From Gemmatimonadota bacterium (GTDB lineage Bacteria; Latescibacterota; UBA2968; UBA8231), in contig JAPPEF010000067.1 of NCBI GenBank assembly GCA_028875335.1, positions 1-60,829 of the forward strand: DNA of 60,829 nt. The letters are read 5' to 3'. Shown in pieces: positions 34,937 through 43,072 of this stretch; position 1 is the first letter of the stretch; each line of letters starts with the position of its first letter. The translations under genes and the position numbers were made by a program. Under the pieces are notes generated by a model that had not been told where the DNA came from, searched no databases, and saw only the letters and a program-made list of their open reading frames with translations.

Positions 34937-36354
34937 TGGCTTTCTTCCGCGATGGCGAAGAGGGTGTTGCGCGAGGCGATGTACAGGACGCCGTCGTGGG
35001 CGACTGGAGTGGTGTACACGGCGCTGCCCAGATTGGTTTCGTGGAGTAATTCGAGGGTTGTGCTGGCCTTGAGCACATCGACATCGCCGTCCTCGTCGCC
35101 GATATAGACCTTGCCGTCGGCGACAAAGGGCGAGCCCCAGATCGCGGCGAAGGTGTCGTGGGTCCAGTGGTGGGTGCCGGTCTTGGCGTCGAGGCAATAG
35201 ACGAAGCCGCTCAGGTCGGAGGCGTAGAGCAGGCCGTCGGCAATGGCGACGGTGGAGATGGTGCGGTTGTAGTTTTTGTCGCCGAAGTGCCAGATTGCGC
35301 CTGTCTCGGTGATGTCGCCGGTGCCGCTGGCGTCAATGGCCCACAGGTGACCCTCACCTTCGCCGTGCTCGGGGTCTTGGCCGACGCCGATATAGACCAC
35401 GCCGTCGTGGAAGACGGGCGTGGAGACGAGGTTATTGCGGGTGCCGCGGCCGCCCAATTCCCAGACCGAATCCTTGGGGTTGCAGTCGAATTTCCAGATG
35501 AGTTCGCCGGTGTCGGGCGCGAGGGCATAGACCCAGCCGTCGCCGCCGGGGAAGATCACCTGCTTGCGACCCCCCGCCTCGCCGTAGGCGGGGTTGGCCC
35601 ATTGGCCGTGTAGAATCTGGTCGCCGGGTAGATCGCTGTCCCAAAGGAGGTCGCCGGTCTGCAGGTCGAGGGCGATGAAGCTGGGGGCAAAGGGGGCCGG
35701 GATGTGGATGTGGCCCTCGTCCACGCCGTTGCTGGTCAGGGCGAAGAGGCGACCGTCCACACCTATGGGCGAGCTAGTGGCGAGGTTATGAGGGAAGACG
35801 TCCAACTCGGCGATCATGTCGAATTTCCAGATCAAATCCGCGTTGGTGGGCGCAGTGGCGGCTTCGTCGGCGATAGGGCCGTCGTTCTCTCCGTCGCGGA
35901 AGCCCTCGGTGTCGAGGCATACGACTTCGGCGCGGTTGGAGACGTAGTAGAGGCGGTCGCCTTCGACATAAGGGGTGGAGCAGACGCCCTGCTGCGGCCA
36001 GTCGTTGACGCGGCCGGCTGGCAGCTTGGGATGGGCGATTTGCCAGAGGAAGGTGCCGTCCTCTAGGGAAAAGGCCATGACCACGCCGCGATCGCCCTTG
36101 TGGTTGGGATCGCGCTCGGCTTGGTTGTTGGTGCCGACGAAAATTTTGTCGCCGGCGATTAGAGGCCCGGCGTAGGTCTGCGAGCCGAGCGTGGCGCTCC
36201 ACTTGACGTTTGCGCCGGTCTCAGTGTCCCAAGAGGTGGGCAGGTTTTGCTCGTCTGAGACTTGGTTGCGCCCCGGCGAGCCGCCCCACATGGCGGTTTG
36301 GGCACCGGCGGAGGCGGCTAGGGCGAGGATGAGGCTGCAAATAGTTAGAGTCAT
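34933..36354 (-). CDS. Secreted PQQ-like beta-propeller protein
   Basis: A 473-residue exported protein with signal peptide MTLTICSLILALAASAGAQ and propeller blades such as VVMAFSLEDGTFLWQIAHPK, VYALAPDTGELIWKFDC and VYCLDAKTGTHHWTHDT. HGQWANPAYG and FPGGDGWVYAL are seen in polyvinyl-alcohol-dehydrogenase-like and related outer-surface propellers, but no quinoprotein active-site set is clear. The ATG at 36354 shares a base with the upstream stop (TAATG), indicating coupling. Confidence 0.85.
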   Translation of the reverse strand: MTLTICSLILALAASAGAQTAMWGGSPGRNQVSDEQNLPTSWDTETGANVKWSATLGSQTYAGPLIAGDKIFVGTNNQAERDPNHKGDRGVVMAFSLEDGTFLWQIAHPKLPAGRVNDWPQQGVCSTPYVEGDRLYYVSNRAEVVCLDTEGFRDGENDGPIADEAATAPTNADLIWKFDMIAELDVFPHNLATSSPIGVDGRLFALTSNGVDEGHIHIPAPFAPSFIALDLQTGDLLWDSDLPGDQILHGQWANPAYGEAGGRKQVIFPGGDGWVYALAPDTGELIWKFDCNPKDSVWELGGRGTRNNLVSTPVFHDGVVYIGVGQDPEHGEGEGHLWAIDASGTGDITETGAIWHFGDKNYNRTISTVAIADGLLYASDLSGFVYCLDAKTGTHHWTHDTFAAIWGSPFVADGKVYIGDEDGDVDVLKASTTLELLHETNLGSAVYTTPVAHDGVLYIASRNTLFAIAEESQ

Positions 36355-38495
36355 TACCAAACTTTCAGGTTGTCGTAGTAGATTTCAGCGGGAGAATAGC
36401 CGTAGAGTCCGGGGCTGCCGCTGCGGTTGGGGAGGGGATCGACCGCTTGGATGCTCCACGTGGCTGGCTCTGGCTCGTCGCGGGGCCAGACTTTGCCGCG
36501 GATGTGGGCCATATCGCCTTCGAGTTCCACCTGCATCTTCATGGTGTACCAGACGCCGGTTTCCCAGGCGAAGGGCACGGTTTTGGCCATCCGCAGCTCA
36601 GCGGCCCAAGTGCGAATTTGCAACTGCTGGTGGTAGCCCATCATGTCGAGGGTGTAGCGATTAGCGATTAGGCCCATGTCGGGGACGGCGCGGCGCTTTT
36701 TGGTGCCGAGCAGGTCGGCTTGGATGGTGTAGCCGGTCATGGCGGGCGCGCCGATGTAGGTGTTGGCGCGATGCAGGCCGCGGGCTGCGGGCGGCTTGAC
36801 CAGTACCTTGTTGCCTTCCATTTCGCGCACCTTGAACTTGGTGCCTGTACCGATCCAAGCTGGTGAGGAGTCAACGGCCAATCCCTCGAAGTCTTCGCTG
36901 TAAGTCGGCGGGGGCAGCACGGCAATGCGTGCCTCGGCGGTTAGTTCGCCAGCGCTAGCGACGATTTTGCCGCCGCTGGGTGCGTCTGCGAGGACGAGCG
37001 TATTGCCGTCGAGTTGGCCGATCGGACCGGAGAGTGACCATTCGGCTGCGACCGGGCCGATGAGGCGGCCTTGCGCGTCGAAGGCTCGGGCGCGGAACGG
37101 CACGCTGGCTCCAGGCTGAGCTACTACTTCGGCGGGGATGATTTGCAGGTGCGCCGGTGTTGCGTCTGGGGCAGCTTGCTCTCGTGGGTAGTTGGCGGTG
37201 GTTGCTGAGACCTTGAACTGCGCCTCTGGGTCGCCGAGGCAGTAAACACCCGCTTCGGTGGAAAGGTAGATGCGGCCGTAGGCCACGGCTGGCGAGCCGA
37301 ATAGTTCGGCTGGGCGTCCGTCGGGCATGGCAATCTCGGCGAGGTCGAGCGTCTCGGCGGCGTCGGAACCGGGGGCGACGATGGCGAAGCGGCCGTTGAC
37401 CTCTGGCGCGTAGAGTCGGCCGTCGGCCAGCACGGGCGATCCCTTGCCGACAGTGCCGATGTTGTGGATCCAGTGGACTTGGCCCGTCTCGGCGTCGAGC
37501 GCGTGGATGTTGGCCGAGTTGTCGGTGATGTACAAGCGGCCGTCGTGGACGACCGGACTGGTGTAGCCGGCGAAGACGCCGTCGTAGCGCCAGACCTCGT
37601 TGCCAGTGGCGTCGATGCACACGACGCGGCCGAGGGCCGTGTTGTCGAGGTTTTCCTCGCTGTGGGCTGCGTACACCTTGTCGCCAGCGACGACGACCGA
37701 AGAGTTGATGCCGCGACGGCTGAGCTTGAAGCCCCACACGGTCTCGCCGGTGCGGATTTTCATGGCGTAGATGGAGCCGTCGGCGTTGCCGCCGATGAGC
37801 AAGCGGACGCCGTTGATGGTGGCGACGACGGGCACGGAGTACGTGGTGTCGAGCGGCCGACCTCCCGGCGTGGCGATCCAGACGACTTCGCCGCTGCGCT
37901 TGTCAAAGGCGAAGTAGCGGTGGCGGCCCGGAGTGTGGCTGCCCCAATTGGAGCTGAGATAGCTGATGATGACGAGGTCTTCATCGACGACAGGCGTGTG
38001 GACGCGCCCACCGTAGCCGGAGATGCGCCCGAATTCCTCGGTCAGCGAGCGCGACCATACTACCTTGCCGTCGCGGTCGAAACAAAGGAACAGTCCGCTG
38101 ACAGTATGGGCATAGATGTAGCCGGTCTCTGGGTCGCCGGCGAGGCTGGCCCAGCCGACGCGGTTGAAGGGGATAGTGGTGTGGAAGATGTTGTAGGCGT
38201 GTTCCCAGATCAGGGTGCCGTCTTGGGCGTCAAAGGCGGCGACGACGCCTTCATGCTCGATGCCCTCGCCACGGCGACCGATGACAAAGACTCGTCCGTC
38301 GAGGACGATGGGGGTCGAGCGGCCGGTGAAGTCGGCGTGCCAGATAGGCGACCAGGATGCGACGAGGCCCGTTTCCTCGGAGACGCCGTTTTGCGTTGGG
38401 CCGCGCCAGGAGGGCCAGTCGGCTGAATAGGCGCTGGAAGCGGCGAGGAGGAGGCCGAGAAGGGCGCAGGGAAGTTGCATGCGGAGGTTGGACAC
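36354..38495 (-). CDS. Secreted PQQ-like beta-propeller with C-terminal jelly-roll-like domain
   Basis: A 713-residue exported protein. Signal peptide ...LPCALLGLLLAASSAYSA is followed by DWPSWRGPTQNGVSEETGLV, the same opening as the tandem propellers in the first operon. Blades occupy to about residue 420; then an Ig-like linker (QPGASVPFRARAFDAQGRLIGPV) and a C-terminal region from YSEDFEGLAVD to IYYDNLKVW typical of LamG/carbohydrate-binding jelly-roll folds. GTG at 38495 is chosen because AAGGA lies six bases before it; an internal ATG five codons later lacks one. Probably periplasmic or surface-exposed, binding a polysaccharide. Confidence 0.83.
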   Translation of the reverse strand: MSNLRMQLPCALLGLLLAASSAYSADWPSWRGPTQNGVSEETGLVASWSPIWHADFTGRSTPIVLDGRVFVIGRRGEGIEHEGVVAAFDAQDGTLIWEHAYNIFHTTIPFNRVGWASLAGDPETGYIYAHTVSGLFLCFDRDGKVVWSRSLTEEFGRISGYGGRVHTPVVDEDLVIISYLSSNWGSHTPGRHRYFAFDKRSGEVVWIATPGGRPLDTTYSVPVVATINGVRLLIGGNADGSIYAMKIRTGETVWGFKLSRRGINSSVVVAGDKVYAAHSEENLDNTALGRVVCIDATGNEVWRYDGVFAGYTSPVVHDGRLYITDNSANIHALDAETGQVHWIHNIGTVGKGSPVLADGRLYAPEVNGRFAIVAPGSDAAETLDLAEIAMPDGRPAELFGSPAVAYGRIYLSTEAGVYCLGDPEAQFKVSATTANYPREQAAPDATPAHLQIIPAEVVAQPGASVPFRARAFDAQGRLIGPVAAEWSLSGPIGQLDGNTLVLADAPSGGKIVASAGELTAEARIAVLPPPTYSEDFEGLAVDSSPAWIGTGTKFKVREMEGNKVLVKPPAARGLHRANTYIGAPAMTGYTIQADLLGTKKRRAVPDMGLIANRYTLDMMGYHQQLQIRTWAAELRMAKTVPFAWETGVWYTMKMQVELEGDMAHIRGKVWPRDEPEPATWSIQAVDPLPNRSGSPGLYGYSPAEIYYDNLKVW

Positions 38496-38620
38496 GGCTA
38501 GTCCTTGGTAGGAAGAGAGTGGAGGTTGAACATTTAAGTACATAACGAGCGCCACCAATTCTTGTCAATCGGTGGCTAGATGTGCAACTTGTCTGAGTCC
38601 ATTCACAATCGGGAGGAGCT

Positions 38621-39832
38621 ATGAGCAATCAGAAAGAGTACACCGTCCGCGCGACCCACTGTAGCCACCAAGCGTCACTCGATGAGATCTACGACCGGCT
38701 GGTGGGAATCACCGCGCCCTTGCACCGGTCGTGGGCCAAGATCGAAAAGGCGCGGCGTATCGGCATCAAGATCAACATGCAGATGCGCACCAATAATATC
38801 CGCCGGATCGGTGGACGGCGGCAAGAATTGGTGGACGACGAAGTGATGCGGGCCGCGTTGCGGCTTTTGCGGGAGCGCAGCGACGCGGAGATTTTCGCGC
38901 TTGATACCAGTACTGCGCCGCCGGGCGAGCGCCCAGGTGACGATTTCAACGCTAGGCCGATCTTGGAGGAATTTGGCGTCGAATACGTCGAGGCCGGCGA
39001 CCCGCCCTTTGAGCGCTACAAAGTGCCCGGCGGCGGGATCATGTTTTCCGAGTACCAGCTTTCTGCGGCCTTGGGCGAGGCCGATGCCTTCGTCTCGCTG
39101 GCCAAGATGAAAAACCACGGTTTTATGGGCATCACGCTGTGCCTGAAAAACCTCTTCGGCCTGCCGCCAATCCCGCCGCACGGCCGCTTGCGCACGTACT
39201 TCCACCACGTCATCCGCCTCTCGTATGTCTTGCCCGATTTAGGGCTGATTGCCCAGCCTTGTCTCAATATCATCGACGGGTTGACTGGTCAGGCGCGCAT
39301 GGAGTGGGGCGGCGAGGGCCGGGTCGCCGACTGTTTAGTCGCCGGTGACCACGTCATCGCCACTGACGCTTGCGGCTCGCACCTGATGGGCACTGATCCC
39401 CGGCTCGATTGGCCGACGCCGCCCTTTCGCCGCGACCGCAGTCCAGTGGCGGTCGCGGCCGAGCACGGCTTCGGGACGGTAGATTTGGACGAGATCGACT
39501 TTGCCACGGAGGGTTTGACGCCGCCGGTAGCTGAATTTGATTCGGCGGAAGCCGATCCGCCGGAGCAGATCGCGCGGCTGCGGCAGACGGCCAGCGAGCA
39601 GGCGCTTTTTTACCGCGACAACCAAGAGCGAATTTTGGACGCCTACGCCGACAAGTACGTCTTTTTGCAGGACGGCGAGGTGATTTGGAGCGGGCTCAAG
39701 CCCGAGGAAGCGGGGGCCGTGCAGAACGTCGCTGCGGGTAAGAAGGATCAGGCGGTTTGGCTCAAGCTAGCCGACCCAGCAGAGCGCGAGGGCGAGCGGA
39801 TGGCGGTGTACGAGAAGATTCTGGCGGCTTAA
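38621..39832 (+). CDS. DUF362 domain protein
   Basis: A 403-residue DUF362 protein. Family hallmarks are VSLAKMKNHGFMGITLCLKNLFGLPP, here in two adjoining stretches, and IIDGLTGQ. No cysteine-rich ferredoxin motif is attached and no signal peptide is evident. The biochemical function of DUF362 is not established; it occurs with radical/iron-sulfur and anaerobic metabolism genes. GGGAGG precedes the ATG. It is divergent from the propeller operon and convergent with the DUF4380 gene, eight bases away. Confidence 0.85.
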   Translation: MSNQKEYTVRATHCSHQASLDEIYDRLVGITAPLHRSWAKIEKARRIGIKINMQMRTNNIRRIGGRRQELVDDEVMRAALRLLRERSDAEIFALDTSTAPPGERPGDDFNARPILEEFGVEYVEAGDPPFERYKVPGGGIMFSEYQLSAALGEADAFVSLAKMKNHGFMGITLCLKNLFGLPPIPPHGRLRTYFHHVIRLSYVLPDLGLIAQPCLNIIDGLTGQARMEWGGEGRVADCLVAGDHVIATDACGSHLMGTDPRLDWPTPPFRRDRSPVAVAAEHGFGTVDLDEIDFATEGLTPPVAEFDSAEADPPEQIARLRQTASEQALFYRDNQERILDAYADKYVFLQDGEVIWSGLKPEEAGAVQNVAAGKKDQAVWLKLADPAEREGERMAVYEKILAA

Positions 39833-39840
39833 AGTTACGC

Positions 39841-40821
39841 TTAGTGCGCCTCTCGCTCCACTAGCGCGCTGATGGCTTCGAGGTCGAGGTCGCTGCCGTC
39901 ACGGGGGTAGGTGTAGGGTAGGAGCCACCAGTCCTCGGTGAAGGACGCCTCGCCGCCGGGCGGTATATCCTCGCGCGGGCCGATCGGCTCTAGCTCGCAC
40001 ATCAGATCCTTGTAATACCATATCGAGATGGTCAGCCCGGCCAGTTCGCCGTAGGGGCGGTCGGGGTACACTGGATAGCGCTTGACCCACAGCAAGTCGT
40101 TGCGGTCGAGATAGGCGAACCACCCGGCTTGCGAGTCCATGCCGAGCTTAGCTCTGAGCGGCGTGGAGAGCACTTCGAGGAAGTTGTCGCGGATGCGGAT
40201 GTTGGGGTCTCCGGGGCGGTAGTTGATGACCGGGCCGGGGCCGTACATGACATAGGAATCCGGGAAGCGGCTCGGCGTCAGGGGAATGATTACGATGCCG
40301 CCGCCGGTGCCAAAGGTGCGGCTCCAGTGGCCCCAGTGTTTTGCGCTGTCAGAGACGTTTTTGATGGTTTGGGTAACGCTCAAATGGGTGGAGTGCTTGG
40401 CAAGCTGGAAGTCGCGGATGAGCTGGACGCCGGTAGGCTCGTCCTTTTTGCTTATCAGGCGGGCCGAGCGCGGGCCGGTGATTTGGCTTTCCCACTGTCC
40501 GAGCCAGAGGTCGGGATGAGCGGGGATGATCATTTCGGGGCCGATGTCGAGGCGGCCGCCGGTGGGACCGAAGGGAGGGTCGCCATCTTCAAAGGTCGCG
40601 CCTTCTTGCGCGGGGTCGAGGTAGATGGCGTTGGGGCCTTTGCGCGAGTATTCGAGGATGCGGCCGGCCGATGAGGTGAGGACGACGCGGGTGTGGGCGT
40701 TTTCGAGGAGGATGCAGTCTTCGTAGCCGAAGTAGGTGATGCGGTCGGTACCGGGCATGTTGGAATCGGCTCCAGCTTGGGTGGCGGCGAGGGTGAGGAG
40801 TAGAAGTGTTAGTCGGCGCAT
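39841..40821 (-). CDS. Secreted DUF4380 protein
   Basis: A 326-residue protein with signal peptide MRRLTLLLLTLAATQAGA and the DUF4380-type opening CILLENAHTRVVLTSSAGRILEYSRKG split across two motifs (VVLTSSAGRIL; GPNAIYLD). The all-beta pattern with conserved tryptophans (HWGHWSR, WWLLPYTYPRDG) suggests a galactose-mutarotase-like supersandwich and therefore carbohydrate binding, but no activity can be assigned. It lies 12 bases behind the YhdH-type reductase gene and is probably co-transcribed. Confidence 0.8.
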   Translation of the reverse strand: MRRLTLLLLTLAATQAGADSNMPGTDRITYFGYEDCILLENAHTRVVLTSSAGRILEYSRKGPNAIYLDPAQEGATFEDGDPPFGPTGGRLDIGPEMIIPAHPDLWLGQWESQITGPRSARLISKKDEPTGVQLIRDFQLAKHSTHLSVTQTIKNVSDSAKHWGHWSRTFGTGGGIVIIPLTPSRFPDSYVMYGPGPVINYRPGDPNIRIRDNFLEVLSTPLRAKLGMDSQAGWFAYLDRNDLLWVKRYPVYPDRPYGELAGLTISIWYYKDLMCELEPIGPREDIPPGGEASFTEDWWLLPYTYPRDGSDLDLEAISALVEREAH

Positions 40822-40833
40822 AGTGTGTTTTCC

Positions 40834-41808
40834 TTACTGATTGGGATTGACGATGACGCGCCCTTGCACTTTGCCCGCTAAGATGTCCTTGCCGAGGCGG
40901 GGGACGTCGGCTAAGCCGACCTCAGTGCAGATGCGATCTAATTTTTCCAAGGGCAGTGCGGTGGCTAGGCGTGTCCAAGCGGCAGCGCGGCGCTCGGCTG
41001 GGTAGAAGACCGAGTCGATGCCGAGGATGTTGACGCTGCGCAGCAAGAAGGGGATGACGGTGGTTGTGAGTTGGGCACCGCCGGCTAAGCCCACCGCGGC
41101 GATGGAAGCCCCGTAGTTCATCTGGGCCAAGACGCGGGCCAAGGTGGTGCCGCCGACCGAGTCGATGCAGGCGGCCCAGCGCGCACTTTCCAAGGGTTTG
41201 TTGGATGGCTCGGCGAGGTCCTGGCGCGGGATGATGGTCTGGGCACCGAGGTCTTTTAGATAGGGTTCGAGTTCGGGGCGGCCGGTGGATGCGGCGACTT
41301 GGTAGCCCAGCGAGGCGAGTAGCAAAACGGAAAGGGAGCCGACGCCGCCGGCTGCGCCGGTGACGAGGACTTCGCCTTTGCCGGGCGCGAGGCCGTGGGC
41401 TTCGAGGGCTTCTAAGGAGATGGCCGCGGTCAGGCCTGCGGCACCCAAGCCCATAGCGGTGCGCAGCGTGAGGTTGGCGGGTAGGGGCACGAGCCAGTCG
41501 GCCTTGAGCCGTGCCTTTTGCGCGTATCCGCCCCAGTGGATTTCGCCGACGCGCCAGCCCGTGCATATAACTTGGTCGCCGGGTTGGAAGTGGTCGCTCT
41601 GGCTGTGAACGACGGTGCCGGCGAGGTCAAGGCCGGGGACGTGGGGATAGGTTTTGACTAAACCGCCTAGGCCGTTGAGGATCATCCCGTCTTTGTAGTT
41701 GAGGGAGGAATAGGCGACGGCGATTTCTACGTCGCCGGCGGGCAGGCGGCTTTCGTCGAGTTCTTCGATGAGAGCAGAGTGTTCATGTAAGATGAGTGCT
41801 TTGAACAT
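40834..41808 (-). CDS. YhdH/AcuI-type quinone oxidoreductase (acryloyl-CoA reductase family)
   Basis: A 324-residue zinc-free medium-chain dehydrogenase/reductase. Features: SSLNYKDGMILNG, PHVPGLDLAGTV, VLVTGAAGGVGSLSV (NADPH-binding) and the YhdH-type ending GRVIVNPNQ. AcuI/YhdH proteins reduce acryloyl-CoA to propanoyl-CoA with NADPH, but paralogues differ in substrate. Length and motifs are complete. It heads a two-gene unit with DUF4380. Confidence 0.88.
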   Translation of the reverse strand: MFKALILHEHSALIEELDESRLPAGDVEIAVAYSSLNYKDGMILNGLGGLVKTYPHVPGLDLAGTVVHSQSDHFQPGDQVICTGWRVGEIHWGGYAQKARLKADWLVPLPANLTLRTAMGLGAAGLTAAISLEALEAHGLAPGKGEVLVTGAAGGVGSLSVLLLASLGYQVAASTGRPELEPYLKDLGAQTIIPRQDLAEPSNKPLESARWAACIDSVGGTTLARVLAQMNYGASIAAVGLAGGAQLTTTVIPFLLRSVNILGIDSVFYPAERRAAAWTRLATALPLEKLDRICTEVGLADVPRLGKDILAGKVQGRVIVNPNQ

Positions 41809-41926
41809 GGTCTTTATAGGATCGAAAGAGGAAACTGAAGCAAGTGGATAGCCACCGACAGACGATCTGCCGGGGGATTATGGTATTGTCTCCTTTTGAA
41901 ATTCGCAAACTAAACCGCAATTGGCC

Positions 41927-42397
41927 TTAAAGTCCCCTAATTAGCCTTGGGTCGAAGTCGAATGAGGTGGAGCTGCCGATGCGTATTTGCGCAAAGTCGG
42001 GATGCTGTGGATTTAAGAGGAAATTGTGTTCCTGCGGAACGACGGCGCTGGGAACGACGAGTACTGCGGATTCGCGAGCGGCGGCCCAGCTAGAGCCCAT
42101 CTCTTGGACGTTCGGCGGCACCGGATCGGACGCCCAATTATCGGGTAAGGCATCTAATGCCAGTACCTTGCACAAACTGTCGTCAAATTCGACTGGAATG
42201 CTCAGATACCGGTCGAGGGTTGCGGCGGAGTCGAGATTGACAAGGATTTCGAGTGTGGCCAACGACAGCGATTCTGCCGTATAGATGATAGGGGTACCCC
42301 GGCGATTCCAGCGTCCCCCGAAAAGACGCGCTCCTTCTCCTTCAAAGGCCCGATCCGCGAAGCGCATCTGGACGATGCGCCAAGCCCGGATGATCAC
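41927..42397 (-). CDS. RES-domain toxin
   Basis: A 156-residue RES-family protein: AWRIVQMRFAD, GARLFGGRWNRRGTPIIYTAESLSLATLEILV (in two parts, RLFGGRWNRRGTPIIY and ESLSLATLEILV) hold the conserved Arg, Tyr, Glu and Ser of RES toxins, which degrade NAD+ by ADP-ribosyl transfer or phosphorolysis. Start overlaps the antitoxin stop by four bases. Together they form an Xre-RES (MbcTA-like) module. Confidence 0.88.
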   Translation of the reverse strand: MIIRAWRIVQMRFADRAFEGEGARLFGGRWNRRGTPIIYTAESLSLATLEILVNLDSAATLDRYLSIPVEFDDSLCKVLALDALPDNWASDPVPPNVQEMGSSWAAARESAVLVVPSAVVPQEHNFLLNPQHPDFAQIRIGSSTSFDFDPRLIRGL

Positions 42398-42909
42398 GAA
42401 AATATACCGTACTCAAGGCGACCGAGGAGGTTTTCGACCTCGCGGGCACCAGGCTCGGTGTCGGCGTATTGCAATGGCGTCTTCATGCCGAGGGCCTTCA
42501 CAGGCTCTTTGAACCACGCCCTCGCTCGCTCTTGGTCGCCCAAGACTTCAATCGCCCGGTCGTATAGTACGGCAATGCGAAATAAACGCTCGGATTCATC
42601 GGTCTGAAGGCAGCCTTCTTTGCGACGGCGATTGAGCGTCCGAACTGCGATATTAGCCGCGCTGGCCAAGGTCTTGGCCGGTACGGCCATGGCGGCTTGA
42701 AGGTCGTCAAAGGCGGTCACCGGCAGTCCGCGCTTGAGTTGACGGATCAGGGTTCCGGTATCTTTGAACGACAGGCCCGCAGAGGCCCCATAAGAAGGTC
42801 CGCTCGGGGTGTCCGCGCTGATGGTCGAAGCGGCCAAAGGCTTCGCTCCTTCGGAGGCCCAAACATAGGTGCCTATGGGTTTATTTTTTTTTTCAGACGA
42901 TGGAGACAT
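42394..42909 (-). CDS. Xre/ParS-MbcA-type antitoxin (DUF2384)
   Basis: A 171-residue antitoxin with an N-terminal charged/flexible region, a central HTH (TLASAANIAVRTLNRRRKEG) and a C-terminal DUF2384 module (RLFRIAVLYDRAIEVLG, ARAWFKEPVKALGMKTPLQYA) that blocks the RES active site. ATG at 42909 has AAGGAGG about 11 bases upstream and is preferred to an ATG further up that overlaps the operator-like repeat. Confidence 0.85.
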   Translation of the reverse strand: MSPSSEKKNKPIGTYVWASEGAKPLAASTISADTPSGPSYGASAGLSFKDTGTLIRQLKRGLPVTAFDDLQAAMAVPAKTLASAANIAVRTLNRRRKEGCLQTDESERLFRIAVLYDRAIEVLGDQERARAWFKEPVKALGMKTPLQYADTEPGAREVENLLGRLEYGIFS

Positions 42910-42953
42910 GGCGGGATGCGTCCTCCTTTTCGCGAAAGAACTAAGGCTATATT

Positions 42954-42977
42954 GCCATATAAAATAGGCCATATGGC
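42954..42977. promoter_or_regulatory. Operator-like repeat upstream of the Xre-RES operon
   Basis: GCCATAT occurs at 42954-42960 and again at 42968-42974, where it extends to the perfect palindrome GCCATATGGC (42968-42977). The spacing of 14 bases centre to centre and the location 45-70 bases upstream of the antitoxin start fit an autoregulatory site for the Xre protein overlapping an A/T-rich promoter. Confidence 0.5.
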
Positions 42978-43072
42978 GTTATTGGACAATCCGACAGTAC
43001 CGGTTTCTTTACAATTTTTAGCAATATTGGAGCGGGGCTAAATGGGCGTCTGCAGTGGGGATGGAGTGCTCT

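Noticed and set aside
37464..38426. 320-codon open frame on the plus strand
   Set aside because: It lies wholly opposite the PQQ-propeller gene, has no domain-like pattern, and reflects codon bias in G/C-rich coding DNA.
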